DNA of 64,000 nt from Talinum fruticosum (GCA_021018815.1 JAITYX010000033.1:4520001-4584000); one strand, 5' to 3'. Positions 33,290 through 45,331 are shown, counted from the stretch's first letter. Numbers and translations are program-made. Notes: generated from the letters alone by a model not told the origin.

Positions 33290-34125
33290 TTCCTGAAGAA
33301 TTTCCAGGAGTACCACCTCAAAGAGAAATAGATTTCGAGGTAGATTTAATCCCGGGGTCTCGACCTATCTCCAAAGCACGTTATAGGATGGCCCCGGCTG
33401 AGCTTAAGGAATTGAGAACTCAACTAGAAGAACTTATGGAAAAAGGGTTCATTAGGCTTAGTACTTGACCTTGGGGAGCACCAGTTTTGTTCATAAAGAA
33501 AAAGGATGGTACGTTAAGGTTGTGCATCGACAATAGGGAGTTGAATAAGGTCACGATCAAGAATAAGTATCCCCTACCCCGAATCGATGACCTATTTGAT
33601 CAACTGCAAGGTGCTGGGATGTTTTCAAAAATAGACTTGAAGTCCAGCTATCACCAACTTCGAATTAAGCTCGAGGACATACCTAAGACTGCATTCAGGA
33701 CAAGGTACGGTCACTATGAGTTCTTAGTTATGCCATTTGGGTTGACTAATGCACCTGCAAGGTTTATGGATTTGATGAATAGGATTTTTAGACCCTATTT
33801 GGATAAATTTGTGGTGGTATTAATAGAAGACATCCTAATATACTCCAAGGATAGGGAATAACATGTGAGTCATTTGAGTATGGTTTTACAAACCTTGAGA
33901 GAAAATCAATTGTACGCCAAATTGCAAAAGTTTGAACTTTGGTTAAGTGAGGTGGAATTTTTAGGTTACGTGGTGTCTAAAGAGAGGATAAAAGTTGATC
34001 CACAAAATGTGCAAGCGGTCACTCGAATGGCCAAGGCCTACCAATGTCACCGAGGTAAGAAGTTTTCTAGGGTCGGCTGGGTATTATCGAAGGTTCTTTC
34101 AAGATTTTTCGAAAATAACTCTCCC
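33290..34125 (+). pseudogene. Tekay-2 reverse transcriptase
   Basis: Reads [78 protein letters not shown] and [16 protein letters not shown], then LWLSEVEFLGYVVS. This is a canonical chromovirus RT. The catalytic F/Y-x-D-D box is here L-I-E-D, losing the first aspartate. A stop follows SKDRE at 33859 and another lies near 33467 (LST*PWGAP). The frame shifts again near 34030. Confidence 0.88.
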
Positions 34126-34620
34126 TATGACAAATCTCCTAAGGAAAACCATCAAGTTTGAATGGACCGATAAGTGTGAAAAAGCATTTACGGAGTTGAA
34201 AAAGAGATTAACCACAACCCCGTATCGACCCTACCCGAGGAAGGCAAAGAGTACGCCATTTATAGTAACACCTCAAAAATGGGTTAGGATGTGTATTGAG
34301 GTAGGATGGTAAGGTTGTAGCATATGCTTCGCCTCGCCTAAAACCGTATGAAAGGAATTATCCCACTCATGACTTGGAGTTTATCGTAGTGTTATTTAGT
34401 TTGAAAATTTGGAGACATTACCTATATGGAGTATCTTGTAAAATATACACTAACCATCAAAATTTAAAGTATGTTTTCACCCGAAAAGAGCTCAACTCGC
34501 GGCAGAGGCGATAGTTAGAACTATTGAAGGATTATGACTTGGAGATCCAAGTACCACCCCGGAAAAGTGAATGTTGTCCCGGATGCCTTAAGTAGAAAAT
34601 CTCAAGCATAGCTTGAACAC
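34126..34620 (+). pseudogene. Tekay-2 RNase H
   Basis: The frame at 33995-34312 ends in KCEKAFTELKKRLTTTP, the RT-RNase H connection. Further on come [39 protein letters not shown] and RQRR, stop, LELLKDYDLEI, where the usual Trp codon has become TAG. The usual HD at 'YTDHKSLKY' is NH here. The RNase H is therefore non-functional. Confidence 0.8.
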
Positions 34621-36090
34621 CATAGTCATAACCCAATTGACCCTTATTTGTGAGTTGCAAGTCGAGGGGATTGAGTTTACAAACCTTGGGTGGGTGGAGC
34701 GTTATTAGCTATTTTGGAAGTTTGACCATCAATTTCGGAGGAAATCAAGATGGGGCAGGTGAAGGATAAAGAGTTGGTAAAGATCAAGTAGAGCCTAGGC
34801 AAGGGTGAATTCTCGGGTTTTGTGGTACACGAGGATGGTAGCTTACGATTTCGGAATCGTTGGTGCGTACCCAATCAAGGAGACCTCAAAAAGAGAATTC
34901 TAGAGGAGGCACACACTACCGTATACTCTGTGCATCCTGGAGGAACAAAGATGTATGTGGACTTAAGGTAGAGTTTTTGGTGGCCTAATATGAAGAGGGA
35001 GGTGGCGGAATATGTGGACCGGTGTCTTACCCGCCAAAAGGTGAAAGTAAAACATCAACACCCCATAGAGGAACTCCGACCTCTTAAGATACCAACATGG
35101 AAGTGGGATTCGATATCGATGGGTTTCATCATGGGACTTCGAATATCCGCCTCTAAGAAGAACGCAATTTGGACCATTGTGGATCACTTCACCAAGTCTC
35201 GCACAGTTCATACCCATCCACGATGGTTGGAGTAGGTACAGAGTTAGCCCAGTTATATGTGAAGGAAGTTGTAAGGCTACATGGCCTTTCGAAAGATATA
35301 ATGTTAGATAGGGACACTCGGTTTCAATCGCGAATTTGGGAATGTGTTCTTGACCAAATACTAGAGGACATGTTGAGGGCATGTGCTCTTGATTTCCTAG
35401 GGAAATGGGAGGATTACCTCGCTCCGGTGAAATTCTCATATAATAATAGCTACCAAGCCACCATCAAGATGGCTCCATTTGAGGCACTTTATGGGAGGAG
35501 GTGTCGAACTCCTCTCTGTTGGAACGACCTTGATGAAACGCTCATTGTGGGGCCAGAAATGATACAAGATACCACCGAAAGGATTAGGATGATACAACAG
35601 CGTATCAAGGAAGCTCAAAGTAGACAAAATAGTTATGTCGACCAATGAAGAAAACCATTGGAGTTCCAAGAAGGAGACATGGTGTTCTTAAGAGTTTCCC
35701 TAACAAAAGGTGTAAAGAGGTTCGGCATTAAAGGGAAATTGAGCCCTAGATACATCGGACCTTACAGGATCGTAAAGAAACCGAACTCGTGGCTTACAAA
35801 CTAGCATTGCCTTCCAATCTTGAACACGTGCATAACGTGTTTCATATATCTCAACTTCGGAAATAGATATCCGATCCAAGCAACATCATAGAGCTCGAAC
35901 ACACTATGGTTGTCCAAAATTTAGCCTATGAAGAACAACCCATACGAGATAATGGATCGGAGAATCAAGCAACTCCGCTATAAGGCCATCCCATTAGTCA
36001 AGGTATTGTGGGCAAACCATACATCCACGGAAGCCACTTGGGAAACCGAGGAGGGCATGAAAAAGAAATACCCTCACCTATTTTAAGGTA
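34621..36090 (+). pseudogene. Tekay-2 integrase with C-terminal chromodomain
   Basis: Zinc-binding region: HTTVYSVHPGGTKMYVDL then VDRCLTRQKVK, where the second Cys of CxxC is Arg. Core: KWDSISMGFIMGL has Gly in place of the first catalytic Asp (usually MDF); MLDRDTRFQSRIW keeps the second; AYHPQTDGQSE is not readable. The GPY-type region at 35640-35760 is frame-broken, then HNVFHISQLRK. The end reads LAYEEQPIR, IKQLRYKAIPLVKVLWANH, EATWETEEGM and KKKYPHL, a clear chromodomain of the Tekay/Del type that in relatives guides insertion into heterochromatin. Confidence 0.85.
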
Positions 36091-36139
36091 ACGTCGTCTT
36101 GTCTTGATTGCAAGTTTCGGGGACCTTAATCCAATACAT

Positions 36140-36333
36140 CAACAAAGATTAGTAAACATTAATGAGCATGTGCACTTCAATTCACACTTTCATTCCTCAT
36201 TATCATTTGTATTATATACTTGTGCAAGTAACCATATTATGTGCTACAAGACTCGGATGATGATAGCGATGCTTGGTAAAGAAATAAATAAAAAATGAAT
36301 GATCAAATAAATTATGCATTGTGATAAGTCAAG

Positions 36334-36420
<87 letters not shown>

Positions 36421-37252
36421 GACATTATCAAAGTCATAATAATAATAATTCATACGCCTAAAGTTTGTAATAATTATTCAAGTCGGAATTCCTAAAACCG
36501 ACATTGTTTTAAACCTTTGCTTGGCTATATGATATTTGGGCTTGTAGAGAGTCGAGGGCATAATAACCAAGCAAATAAAAATAAAAATATAATAAAAAGA
36601 GGGCTGAATTCAGATTTGAGGAGAGAGAATTTTCGATTTAAATTGCCTATTTAAGCTCCCAAAATCTCAAAAACTCCACATTCATTATTTGCTTCCCTTC
36701 CTAAAGAAACTCAACTCCCTCACTCAACCTCCTCTCTACTCGCCCAGCCAAGCTGCCTACGACCACCACCACCGGCTCCGCCGGTCGCCGTCGCCGAAGC
36801 CCCTAGTTGCCGGCCACTGCGAAGCCACCCACCGCGGGTCCTACTGCTGTGCTGCCGCCAGCCCACTGCCGCCAAGCCAGCCAACGTCGTCACCGGTTGC
36901 TGCCTGCTGCCACCGCTAGTCGTCCCCGCCAACCACCGCAGCCACCGGAGTTCCGTTCAACCACCCCTTCCTCCATAAAAACCTCAACCTTCAACTAATG
37001 AATTCTTTTAATTTTTAAGAATAATTAGTTAGATGTTGCATGCAAAGGATTATTGTGTAAAATCAAATTTTATGAGATTGTGTTGGTGAAAGAAATAAAA
37101 AGGCCTTGAATTAGGAGGTTGGATATTTATGGAAAAAGGAAAAATTAGACCTGTAAGAATTATTTAAATTTCTTGATAATGTTGTATTAGGTTTTGGGTT
37201 AGATGATGGTGGATTAGAAATTTTGGGAAGAAAATTTGGTTTTTGTGATGAT
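36140..37252 (+). repeat. 3' LTR of Tekay-2, left part
   Basis: The LTR start and PPT are not recognisable, although tgattgcaagtttcggggacc remains at 36108-36128. From 36160 (gagcatgtgcacttcaa) it follows the Tekay-1 LTR (gagcgcgtgcatttcaa), then a long AAT tract, then a C-rich leader (36660-36990) and AT-rich DNA. Copia-II interrupts it at 37253. Confidence 0.65.
36335..36420. repeat. (AAT)n microsatellite, about 28 units
   Basis: Uninterrupted AAT tract of 86 bp at the LTR position equivalent to the tracts in Tekay-1. The Leu-only frame on the minus strand is an artefact. Confidence 0.95.
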
Positions 37253-38811
37253 TGAAGGTTTTCTCGGGAGAGTCCGAGTCACCCTACAGGGGGTGAATAG
37301 GGGTGAGGAAGAAATCTTGTGGAAATTCAAACTCTTTTGCCAAGTAAAATACGGAATGCGGTTCCGAGTCAAAACAGAGTCGAAAAGTAGAGACTCGGAA
37401 AGACTGAATAGATAGAAATGGCAAGAAAAGCAAATGCTTTAAGACGAGTCCGAGTCTAGAATGAACTCGGAAAGTAAACACTTAGAGATTACGTGGAAAC
37501 CCTCCCGGGGCAGAAAACCACGGACCGTGTCAATCCGGACACGAAGTCAAATCCACTATTTTGAGTCCACAAAATACCGTGAACCGATTGAACCCGAGTT
37601 GCTCCCTAGACAACTCTTTACAAGTTTTCCTAGACTCGAAATTCCCTTATCCGATCTAGTACTTCCTAGCCGAGATAACCCTTACAGCTAGGGACAACTT
37701 AAGCCGAGTTCACCCTTACAGCTTAGTCAAGGAACCTTACAAAGAAAGTAAGAAAGAGTTTGTAATCGAGTACAAGACCTTACAACTTAGGAGTTGTAAG
37801 TAGAAGATTGAGAATGAATACAAAGACTTTGCACAAGTACGTATATTAACAATAAGTTCGGCAATCTTCAAGTCTTGTGAAGTGGCTTCTATTTATAGAT
37901 GACCAGGCGAGTAGCCATTATCTTCATCTGCTGACCGAGAGTCCTCTCGTGACCATTGATAGAAGCTTTACGAGTCGCTCGAAAGTATCCGTTGTAATGT
38001 GTACGTTGGACAACGGTTTAACTCTCTTGGAAGTCCCAAAACTACTAGCGGTGTCTTGAGAGATAAGGTGAAAACCACCGTTAAGCTTGGTGTCTCGGTT
38101 TTCCAGATTTGGAAACAGACAGCTCCGACACTATCTTCCGGGACTCGGAGCGAGAGAAGGTGAAAAGCCATGTCTCGCTGGTGATTTGACGTTTTGAAGC
38201 CTAGGTTACTTTTGTGATTTGAAAAGTGTATCATCGTTTGAATAACCTACAAAAGTAAACCAATTTTGGTTCTCAAAGTATGAAATACTTTGGTCCAAGA
38301 TTAGACACGGATAATAAAATAATTATGATAATTAATCAACTAATTATCCGAGTCGAAGAGAAGTGGAATTTTCCGAGTCTAATAACTATATAACTCAAAA
38401 TTCCATCCGACTTAGTTTAAGCGATAAATCAAGATAAGTAAAGAATATCGAGTGAGTTAACTTGATATAGACTAAGTATGAAACAGACTAGAGGTACCGA
38501 CTCTAATGAAATAGAGCTTATAATCGAAGCCGGTTTCGAGTGAGAAAAGGTGAAACACTAGTCCACTCAATCTGCGATAAACTCGAGTGATGCTTGGACT
38601 CGGAACAAAGAATCACTTTCCCGAGTCACTTAAAGAAACGCAATAAACACATGAAGTGCAAGCTGTAGTACTTAGAGAAGATACCATTTCATTCAGAAAA
38701 GTTTCTAAAACACAAAGAATGCCTTGGAATCAAAACTCTATAAATACGAGATGGTTATACCGATTCATGTAATGTAACTCGAAATGCGTTGAGCAAGTGT
38801 CCGAGTCTTCA
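37253..38811 (-). repeat. 3' LTR of Copia-II (1.56 kb)
   Basis: Window orientation TGAAGGTTTTCTCGGG to GAGTCTTCA. It matches the LTRs of Copia-I, III and IV throughout, with CCGAG/CTCGG words spread along it. Confidence 0.9.
37890..37897 (-). promoter_or_regulatory. TATA box of the Copia-II LTR
   Basis: Minus-strand TATAAATA followed by gaagccacttcacaagac, conserved across the family. Confidence 0.5.
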
Positions 38812-38824
38812 ATCTCCCCTTTTT
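38812..38824 (-). other. Polypurine tract of Copia-II
   Basis: Minus-strand AAAAAGGGGAGAT directly before the LTR start TGAAGACTCGG. Confidence 0.8.
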
Positions 38825-39049
38825 GATGAAAGACATTCCATGCTTAGACGTAAACTTTGTTAGTGAAAAGGATCTGACTCGAATAGTTGCTCATAAAAGA
38901 AATTAAGTAGAGCATAACAAAAATAGTCGAGCATAAAGCAAAAATATGCTAAATAATGAAATAATGTTAACTCGAAGTTATAGAAGAGAAAGCATTACTT
39001 CATTAAACTTAACAAAATTACATAGATTGAGAGGGAAAGCTCCCCTAAA

Positions 39050-40860
39050 CTAGACAACAAGTTTTCGACTCTATTTGTCCTCCTTGCCTTTCAAGCAAAA
39101 ACAAAATGAGAAGGAGAAAAAGTACAAGTTTACACATTCGATGTCCGGACAAATAAGGGAAGTAAAAGTAAGAAAATGAAAGTGAAAACCCCAAGAAGAA
39201 GAAGAATCGCGGACTTTGGAATTGTGCCACAGGTGCATGGCGCCTACAAGGGAGGGAGGGTTGTTGGTGTAGTAGCGGAGGGAGCAGAGGTGCGCCGTCG
39301 ATGGTATGATCTTGACGATGTGCTTGAGCACGGCGGAGGGAGAACCAAGTATGATCGTCGGGGCTCAGCTCCGAGTGGCCGACCCGGAATGAGTGGATCG
39401 AGGGTTCTTCCCTTGGGACCTCTCGGAGCCGGAGGGGCTGCGCAGCTCGACCCGCCGGAGTAACGAGGTCGTCCGACCCACCTAGCATCGCTGTCTAAGC
39501 CGAGTCTCGCCACATGAGCTTGTGGAGCAGCTCGACCCTCGCAGTTCCCACTGCTTCTTCTTTGTGTTCCACTCCTGGCCCGGATGGAGCCGCCTCGCTG
39601 CGAGCTCCTCGGCGTCTGCTACTTCTGCATTTGCAGCTTCTTCTTCTTCATCCCCGTTGTCCGAGGAGGTCGGAGCCGGGCTCCAAGACGCTTCGCACGC
39701 GTCCGAGTCACCATGGTCCTGAACCGCCTTGGACCTTCTCTCTCTCGAGGAGTTCGACCAGCTCCTTCGCTCCTTCACCGATGCCGTCATCTCAAGAACT
39801 AGAGACTCGCTGCTCTCGGATTTGGGATTGACCGGTCTTTTGGTTGATGGTCGGATGTTGGAGGATATGCTTGAAAGACCGGAGTGTGTCCTGGAAAGCG
39901 AGAGGACACAGAGCCGATCTTGTCCATAAAAATGGGGGACAAGAGAGCGAGAGAGAGATTTGGAGGCACCGGAGGTGGAAGCACCACCAGGTGGAGTGGG
40001 AAGAGAGAGAGGGGTTGATTTCTAAGTCTCGAGGCGAAGAGGAGGCCTCAGTTCGAGTTATGCTCCCGGACACCGGGGTTAGTTTCCCGGTATCCGTAAC
40101 CCTGCAGTTCTTTTTGCCGACAACAACGGCAGCCTCGCACACGGCGTTTGGGTCCGAGGGAAGACGAACTTGGAATTGTTTGAAGACGAGGGTGAGAAGA
40201 GCACCAAAAGGAAGTGAGGTGTTCTTCTTTGATTGAAGTTGAGCTGGCACGGCGGCCATTTGCTCAATGATGGAGGGGAAGAGGTCTACTTTGTAACCCT
40301 CAAGAATGTCAAAGAGAGCTTTAAGGTGCTTGGAGTTGGGGTTCTCCTTGCTAGAATGTCTGTGAGAAAAAGTTCTCATCAGCGAAAGCACGTAAGGCGA
40401 GCTCGACTTCAACCGAGTCACAAAAAGTTTTTTCGGGACTCGGGGATCTCTTTGGCGTACTTTTCAAAGAAGTCGTTGGCGACTTCAGCGAACGGAATGG
40501 GGTTGCTGTTCAAGAAGAGAGAGGAGACCTTGAACAAGCGGTGGAGGAGAGAGGTGTTGATGCAAACGGTGATGTTCCGAACCCCGGAAGTTAGAACATT
40601 TTCCGAGTTTGTAAGGTGAGTGTAGAACTCGAAACGAGTTCGGGATAGATGAACTCGCTGAAGCACATGAAGTTATATGCTCCGGTGGTTTGAATGTGAG
40701 CCAACCAAGAAAATTTGGTTGTAGGAAAGAACTTGTCGTCCAGCGCAAGGTGCTTGGGTGACAATGGGTTTGGAGGGGTTGAGCTTTACGGCGTTTTGGT
40801 GCGAGGCTTTTTGGAGGAAAAAGAGATCTGGAAGTCGGGATGGTTTCCTCTTTTAGGCAT
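39050..40860 (-). pseudogene. Post-pol ORF of Copia-II
   Basis: It starts at the conserved ATG 40860 (MPKRG-type start; compare 50693 in Copia-III). Readable pieces: 40748-40485 (FLQPNFLGWLTFKPPEH), 40666-40418 (FEFYTHLTNSENVLTS, PLLHRLFKV-like text, ANDFFEKYAKEIPESRKNF), 40421-39792 (IEQMAAVPAQLQSKKNTSLPFG, Ser/Arg-rich) and 39488-39045. The last ends in a hydrophobic run LVLFLLLILFLL, then ERQGGQIESKTCCLV. The same order recurs in Copia-I and III. The FYTHL segment is like the domain called 'putative plant transposon protein'. The C-terminal hydrophobic run could be a membrane segment, but it depends on which of two overlapping frames is real. Frameshifts break the ORF. Confidence 0.6.
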
Positions 40861-41489
40861 GTTGAATGATGGAAGGAAAGATGAAACTTTTGAGTAAAGA
40901 AGAGAAGGAGAGGTAGAAGAGAAGAACCGAAAAAGATGTAGAAAAAGATGAGAGCAATCGAAACTTACGAGAGATGGCCTTTACGATGCTTGAAGAACTT
41001 CAAAGATCACTGTTCATGTAGAAATCTTCCGCGAAAAGTTTCATTTGAGAGAGATGGAATGTAGAGTACCGAGACGAAGATGAATAGATGCTATTTATAG
41101 AAAATAAGCGCGCCCGTCAACTATCCATTAAGTATAACTCCGTTCGACTCGGCTTGTCCATCGAGTCATCGAAGACCGGTGGGACGGTTCTCTTCAACGG
41201 TTAAGATTTCAGCGGTTAGAGATCCACGACTATCGACCGATCACAGCGCTCGAGAGAAAGAGAGAGAAAAGATTTTGAAAATATAATCCGAAGCTCTCCA
41301 CTGTTCTAGAGATAGCTTCGAGAAAATTTGAAGTCCAAGTTTCTCTACGTCCGAGTTTGACTCGGATAGGTTTCGAGTGACTCGAAACACAAAATAACTA
41401 TTAACCCGAGTATACTCGAATCAACTGAGCTAATGGTTATTAAAGGGAAAACACATAACACGGAATTATGCAATGAATAAAAATAGTAC

Positions 41490-44110
41490 ATAATTAAGCA
41501 TTTAACATACCAAGCTCATTCCGAATAAAGCAAAGCCGATCTTCACCAAGAGGCTTAGTAAAAATATCAGCTAATTGAAGATTAGTAGGAATGAACTCAA
41601 GTTTAATATCACCTTTTTTGAGTGATCACGTAAGAAGTGATATCTAACCTCGATATGCTTTGTTTTCGAGTGCTTGGACGAGATTCTTGGTGATGCTGAT
41701 TGCGCTTTGGTTGTCACACTTGATTGGAATTGAGTTAAGGAAAAGTCTAAGATCCTTCAAGTGTTGCTTAATCCATAGAATCCGAGCGCAACAAGCTCCA
41801 GCTGCAATATATTCAGCTTCAGCGATTGATAGAGCTGCGAGTTACGCTTCTTTGAGTGCCAAGATATTAGGGATTGACCTAGAAATTGGCAAGCTCCGGA
41901 TGTGCTCTTTCGATCAACTTTGTATCCTGCATAGTCTACGTCCGAGTACCCGAGTAAGAGTCGGTTCTAAGTCTCCGAAATACCATAGACCTAAATTCCG
42001 AGTACCGCAAGATATCCGAATATTCTTTTCCCGCAGATGAGATGTGATTCTTTTGGGTTAGCTTGAAATCTTGCGCATAGGCAAACACTCGAACATTATA
42101 TCCGGCCTGCTGGAAGTAAGATATAGCAAAGATCCAATCATACCTCGATAAAGTTTCGATCTATTTCTTTACCTTTCTCGTCCGAGTTAAGCTTTATACT
42201 ACTTGCTCATGGGAGTAGATGCATGTTTTGCATCTTGGAGTTTGTATTTCTTCGTAGTTCCTTGGTGTACTTTGATTGATGGACATAGATTCCATCTTTA
42301 TCTTGTTTGATTTGTAACCCAAGGAAGAAGTTGAGTTCTCCCATCATACTCATTTGGAACTCTTGACTCATCAACCCGGAAAATTCTCTCGCACGTAAAT
42401 TCATTAGTAGCACCGAAGATAATATCATCAACATAGATTTGAACAATAAGGAAATCTTTCCCCTTAGTTTTTATGAAGAGAGTCTTGTCGATCCGACCTC
42501 TTTTAAAATCATTTAGAACCAAGAAGCTACTCGGTCTTTTATACCAAGCTCGAGGTGCTTGTTTAAGACCATAGAGAGCCTTTTGAAGTTTGAAAACATG
42601 ATTTGGAAATTCCGAGTTTTCAAAACCAGGAGGTCGTTCGACATAGACTTCTTCTTCAATAAAACCATTGAGAAATGCACACTTAACATCCATTTGATAT
42701 AATTTAATATGCATGCTGGATGCAAATGCCAACGATGATTCGACAGCCTTCAATTCGGCTACAGTGCAAAGGTTTCCCACAATCGATTCCTTCTTCTTGA
42801 TTGTAACCTTGAGCCACAAGTCTAGCCTTGTTTCGACTACCACTCCACCCTCATCTAGTTTGTTCTTGAAAACCCATTTGGTTCCTATAACCGGGTGGCC
42901 GGAAGGTCGGTTGGTCGAGTCCGGACTTGGTTTCTCTCAAATTGATTGAGTTCCTCTTGCATGGCCTCTACCCATTCAGGTTCATTAAGGGCCTCTAGTG
43001 CATTTTGGGTTCATTTAATGAAATGAATGCAGTGAATGCACATAGATTATGTAGACAGGAACGAGTTCTTACCCCACTGTTGATATCCGAAATTATGTTT
43101 TCTTGGGGATGACTGGAAGTAAATTTGAATGCTTTACCAGTTCTCCGATTCACGAGATTTGTGGGTCGAGCAGCTTGATCTTCGAAGCTTGTTCCGAGTG
43201 ACCCTCTTCATTAACTTGTTCGTTACGAGCGAGCTCTTGAGTTGTCTCATTCCGAGTTTCCTCGTTCCGAGTGACTTCATTCCGAGCGAGGTTGAGTCCG
43301 AGTCTTTGTAGGCTCGGCTTCGTCATCATCTCTACCGAGCTTCGGTTCCGAGTATGACGACTCACTTGGCTTCTCCTGTTCAAGCTCATCAAACACTACG
43401 TGGATGCTTTCTTCCACTTTGTTAGTTTGCTTATTGAAAATGCGATAAGCTTTGCTTTGTGAAAGGAGTAACCTAGAAAAATACCTTCATCCGACCGAGC
43501 ATCAAACTTGGTCGAGTGATCCTTACCGTTGTTGTGAACGAAACACTTGCAACCAAAGGGCTTAAAGTATGAGATGTTTGGCTTCTTCCCTTTGTAGAGC
43601 TCGTAGGATGTTTTCTTTAATATTGGTCCGATGAGGCATCTATTTAGTGTATAGTTCGCGGTGTTGATTGCCTCCGCCTGTAAGTAGTAGGGAAGATCAT
43701 GTTCGATCATCATAGTCCTAGCTATCTCTCCAAGAGTTCTGTTCTTTCTCTCTACAACTGCGTTCGTTAAGGAGTTCTTGGTGGTGAGAAGTTGTGAGAG
43801 ATTTCATTCCGATCGTAGAACTCGAGAATTCCGAGTAGTCGAACTCCCTTCCATGGTCGAGTTCAAATCCTTTGAATCCGAGTCCGAGACTCAACTTGAA
43901 TCTTTCTACAAAGTTTGCTGAACTCCTTGAATGCTTCATTTTTATGCTTAAGAAGACGCACCCAAGTAAATCTTGAAAAGTCATCAATAATGACAAGAAT
44001 GTAGGATTTACCTCCGAGGCTCTTCACTGGAATTTCACCACATAGATCCATATGTAACAGTTCAAGCACCTTTGATGTGGAAACAGATCTTGAGAGACTT
44101 GAATGAAGAT
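41490..44110 (-). pseudogene. Copia-II pol remnant: integrase, RT, RNase H
   Basis: Integrase: ELLHMDLCGEIPVKSLGG (first Asp), ILVIIDDFSRFTWVRLL, DHGREFDYS (second Asp), then MMIEHDLPYYLQAEAIN and KPFGCKCFVHNNGKD. RT (42298-42843): MDVKCAFLNGFIEEEVYV, GLKQAPRAWYKR, IYVDDIIFGATNE. The RNase H part at 41490-42000 is in decayed frames (CKTKSTSGACQFLG-like). The first Asp, second Asp and YVDD are present, but frames are broken at about 43715, 43390, 42290 and repeatedly in RNase H. Confidence 0.88.
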
Positions 44111-44158
44111 TGGGTTAGGTATTCACTGGAATTTCACTGGAATTGGGTTAGGTATTCA
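44109..44158. repeat. Templated filler at the Copia-II/Tekay-2 junction
   Basis: attgggttaggtattca occurs at 44109-44125 and 44142-44158. Between them, ttcactggaatttcac (44122-44137) is an exact copy of 44023-44038 inside Copia-II. True Tekay-2 LTR sequence resumes at about 44142. Confidence 0.85.
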
Positions 44159-45331
44159 AGTGAAAAATTACACAACGTTGGAGGATTAAACATTTAGATG
44201 AGCAAAATACTTAATTTGAGAAGTGATCGATTAACACGTTAGGTATTTTATAGAGAAACAGATCAACCGAACCTTATGATCATATTGTCCGACAACAGGG
44301 GTTGGTATAAGCTACGAGTGTTACATTAAAACTTCAACTTATTAAATTTAACTAACCGCTTTAACAATCTACGAAATGATTTTGTTTTATTTAAATTCAC
44401 CTAGTCATAGGAAGTTACAAAAAAGGAAATAATATAAGTAATAACAATAGTAATAATAATAGCAACGATAATAATAATGATAGTAAATTTGATTACTAAA
44501 AGTATTGAATCTATTAATAAAACACTTTATTTTGTTAAGGCATCAACATCGTTCATCCGAGTCAGCAACTCTAAAGGGATCAAAAATAATATTTCCACGA
44601 TTTAAGGTACGTTTATTGCTTGTACCTTACGAAAACCCATATGTTTATGCGTAACATTATTTGTCACCTAAGATGTGGCCCGCCCATATCAGTCATCCAA
44701 CATGATCGGACTTATGATAACACCCATATATATTTGGCAATTATCAATCCTACTTTGTCGATTGGTCCGGGTATGCGCATATTTAGGGAAACCGACGATC
44801 GTAAGGAGCCACTCGGATAATAAATGAATAATTGTTTTACTATATTATCCTTGTTTAATTTATAAATGAAGTGAAATGCATGCGCTTAAATCATATGTCT
44901 TTACTTAATTATTTACAAGTACATGGATAAGCGTGCTGAGCCTTGGCTCATTATTTTAAAATGTTTTATCCTATTTTGTTTTAGGTAAAGCTACTCCGGA
45001 AGGGAGCACGAACTAGGTTGTCTCATCGGCCGAAGTGTGTGAGGAGGCTCACAAGTGGTGGTGACCTGTCGTGTCTTGAATTGTTTTGGTAGTGTCTTTA
45101 AGTCATTACCCCGATGGCATGTCTTTAATTCTCTCTCGCTTATGTTGTTCTTCGTTGAACATTTTTTCGAACTCGGACCTTACCAAGTATTGCATGTAAT
45201 CTAATTTACTATTGCCTTGTTCCTTGTTTGGAGCGGCGGTAACGCCTGTAACCTTTCTTTCCATTGCGCTAATTACTAGTTAATTAGTCCTTATGGTTAA
45301 CCTGGTGATTATGGGATTTGGGGGCGTCACA
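44142..45331 (+). repeat. 3' LTR of Tekay-2, right part
   Basis: Matches the end of LTR-b and LTR-c: tcgattggtccgggtatgcg, catatttagggaaaccga, gaaatgcatgcgct, gagccttggctca, ttttgttttaggtaaag, ggcggtaacgcc, and the terminal GGGGCGTCACA. It is diverged from Tekay-1 by many substitutions. Confidence 0.85.

Larger units (their letters stand above)
37253..44110 (-). mobile_element. Copia-II: SIRE-like copia element, 5'-truncated, minus strand
   Basis: Minus-strand order: integrase core (44100-43390), RT (42850-42200), RNase H (about 42000-41500), post-pol ORF (40860-39050), PPT (38824-38812), 3' LTR (38811-37253). Similarity to Copia-III stops at gaatgaagat (44110), in the gag-pre-integrase/integrase region. 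Gag, protease, PBS and 5' LTR are lost. It is inserted in the Tekay-2 LTR; the left flank is ATGAT and the right flank is filler DNA. Confidence 0.88.
32721..45331 (+). mobile_element. Tekay-2: 5'-truncated Tekay chromovirus, 3' LTR split by Copia-II
   Basis: Own sequence: about 32721-37252 and about 44142-45331. The order is protease, RT, RNase H, integrase, chromodomain, then an LTR homologous to the Tekay-1 LTRs but older. The LTR ends GGGGCGTCACA at 45331. The 5' LTR, PBS and gag are absent; the element begins in the protease. Stops and missing catalytic residues show it is dead. Confidence 0.85.

Noticed and set aside
37253..45331. A complete Copia-II with its 5' LTR near 44100-45300
   Set aside because: 44142-45331 matches Tekay LTR ends, not copia LTRs. 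Copia-II simply stops at 44110.
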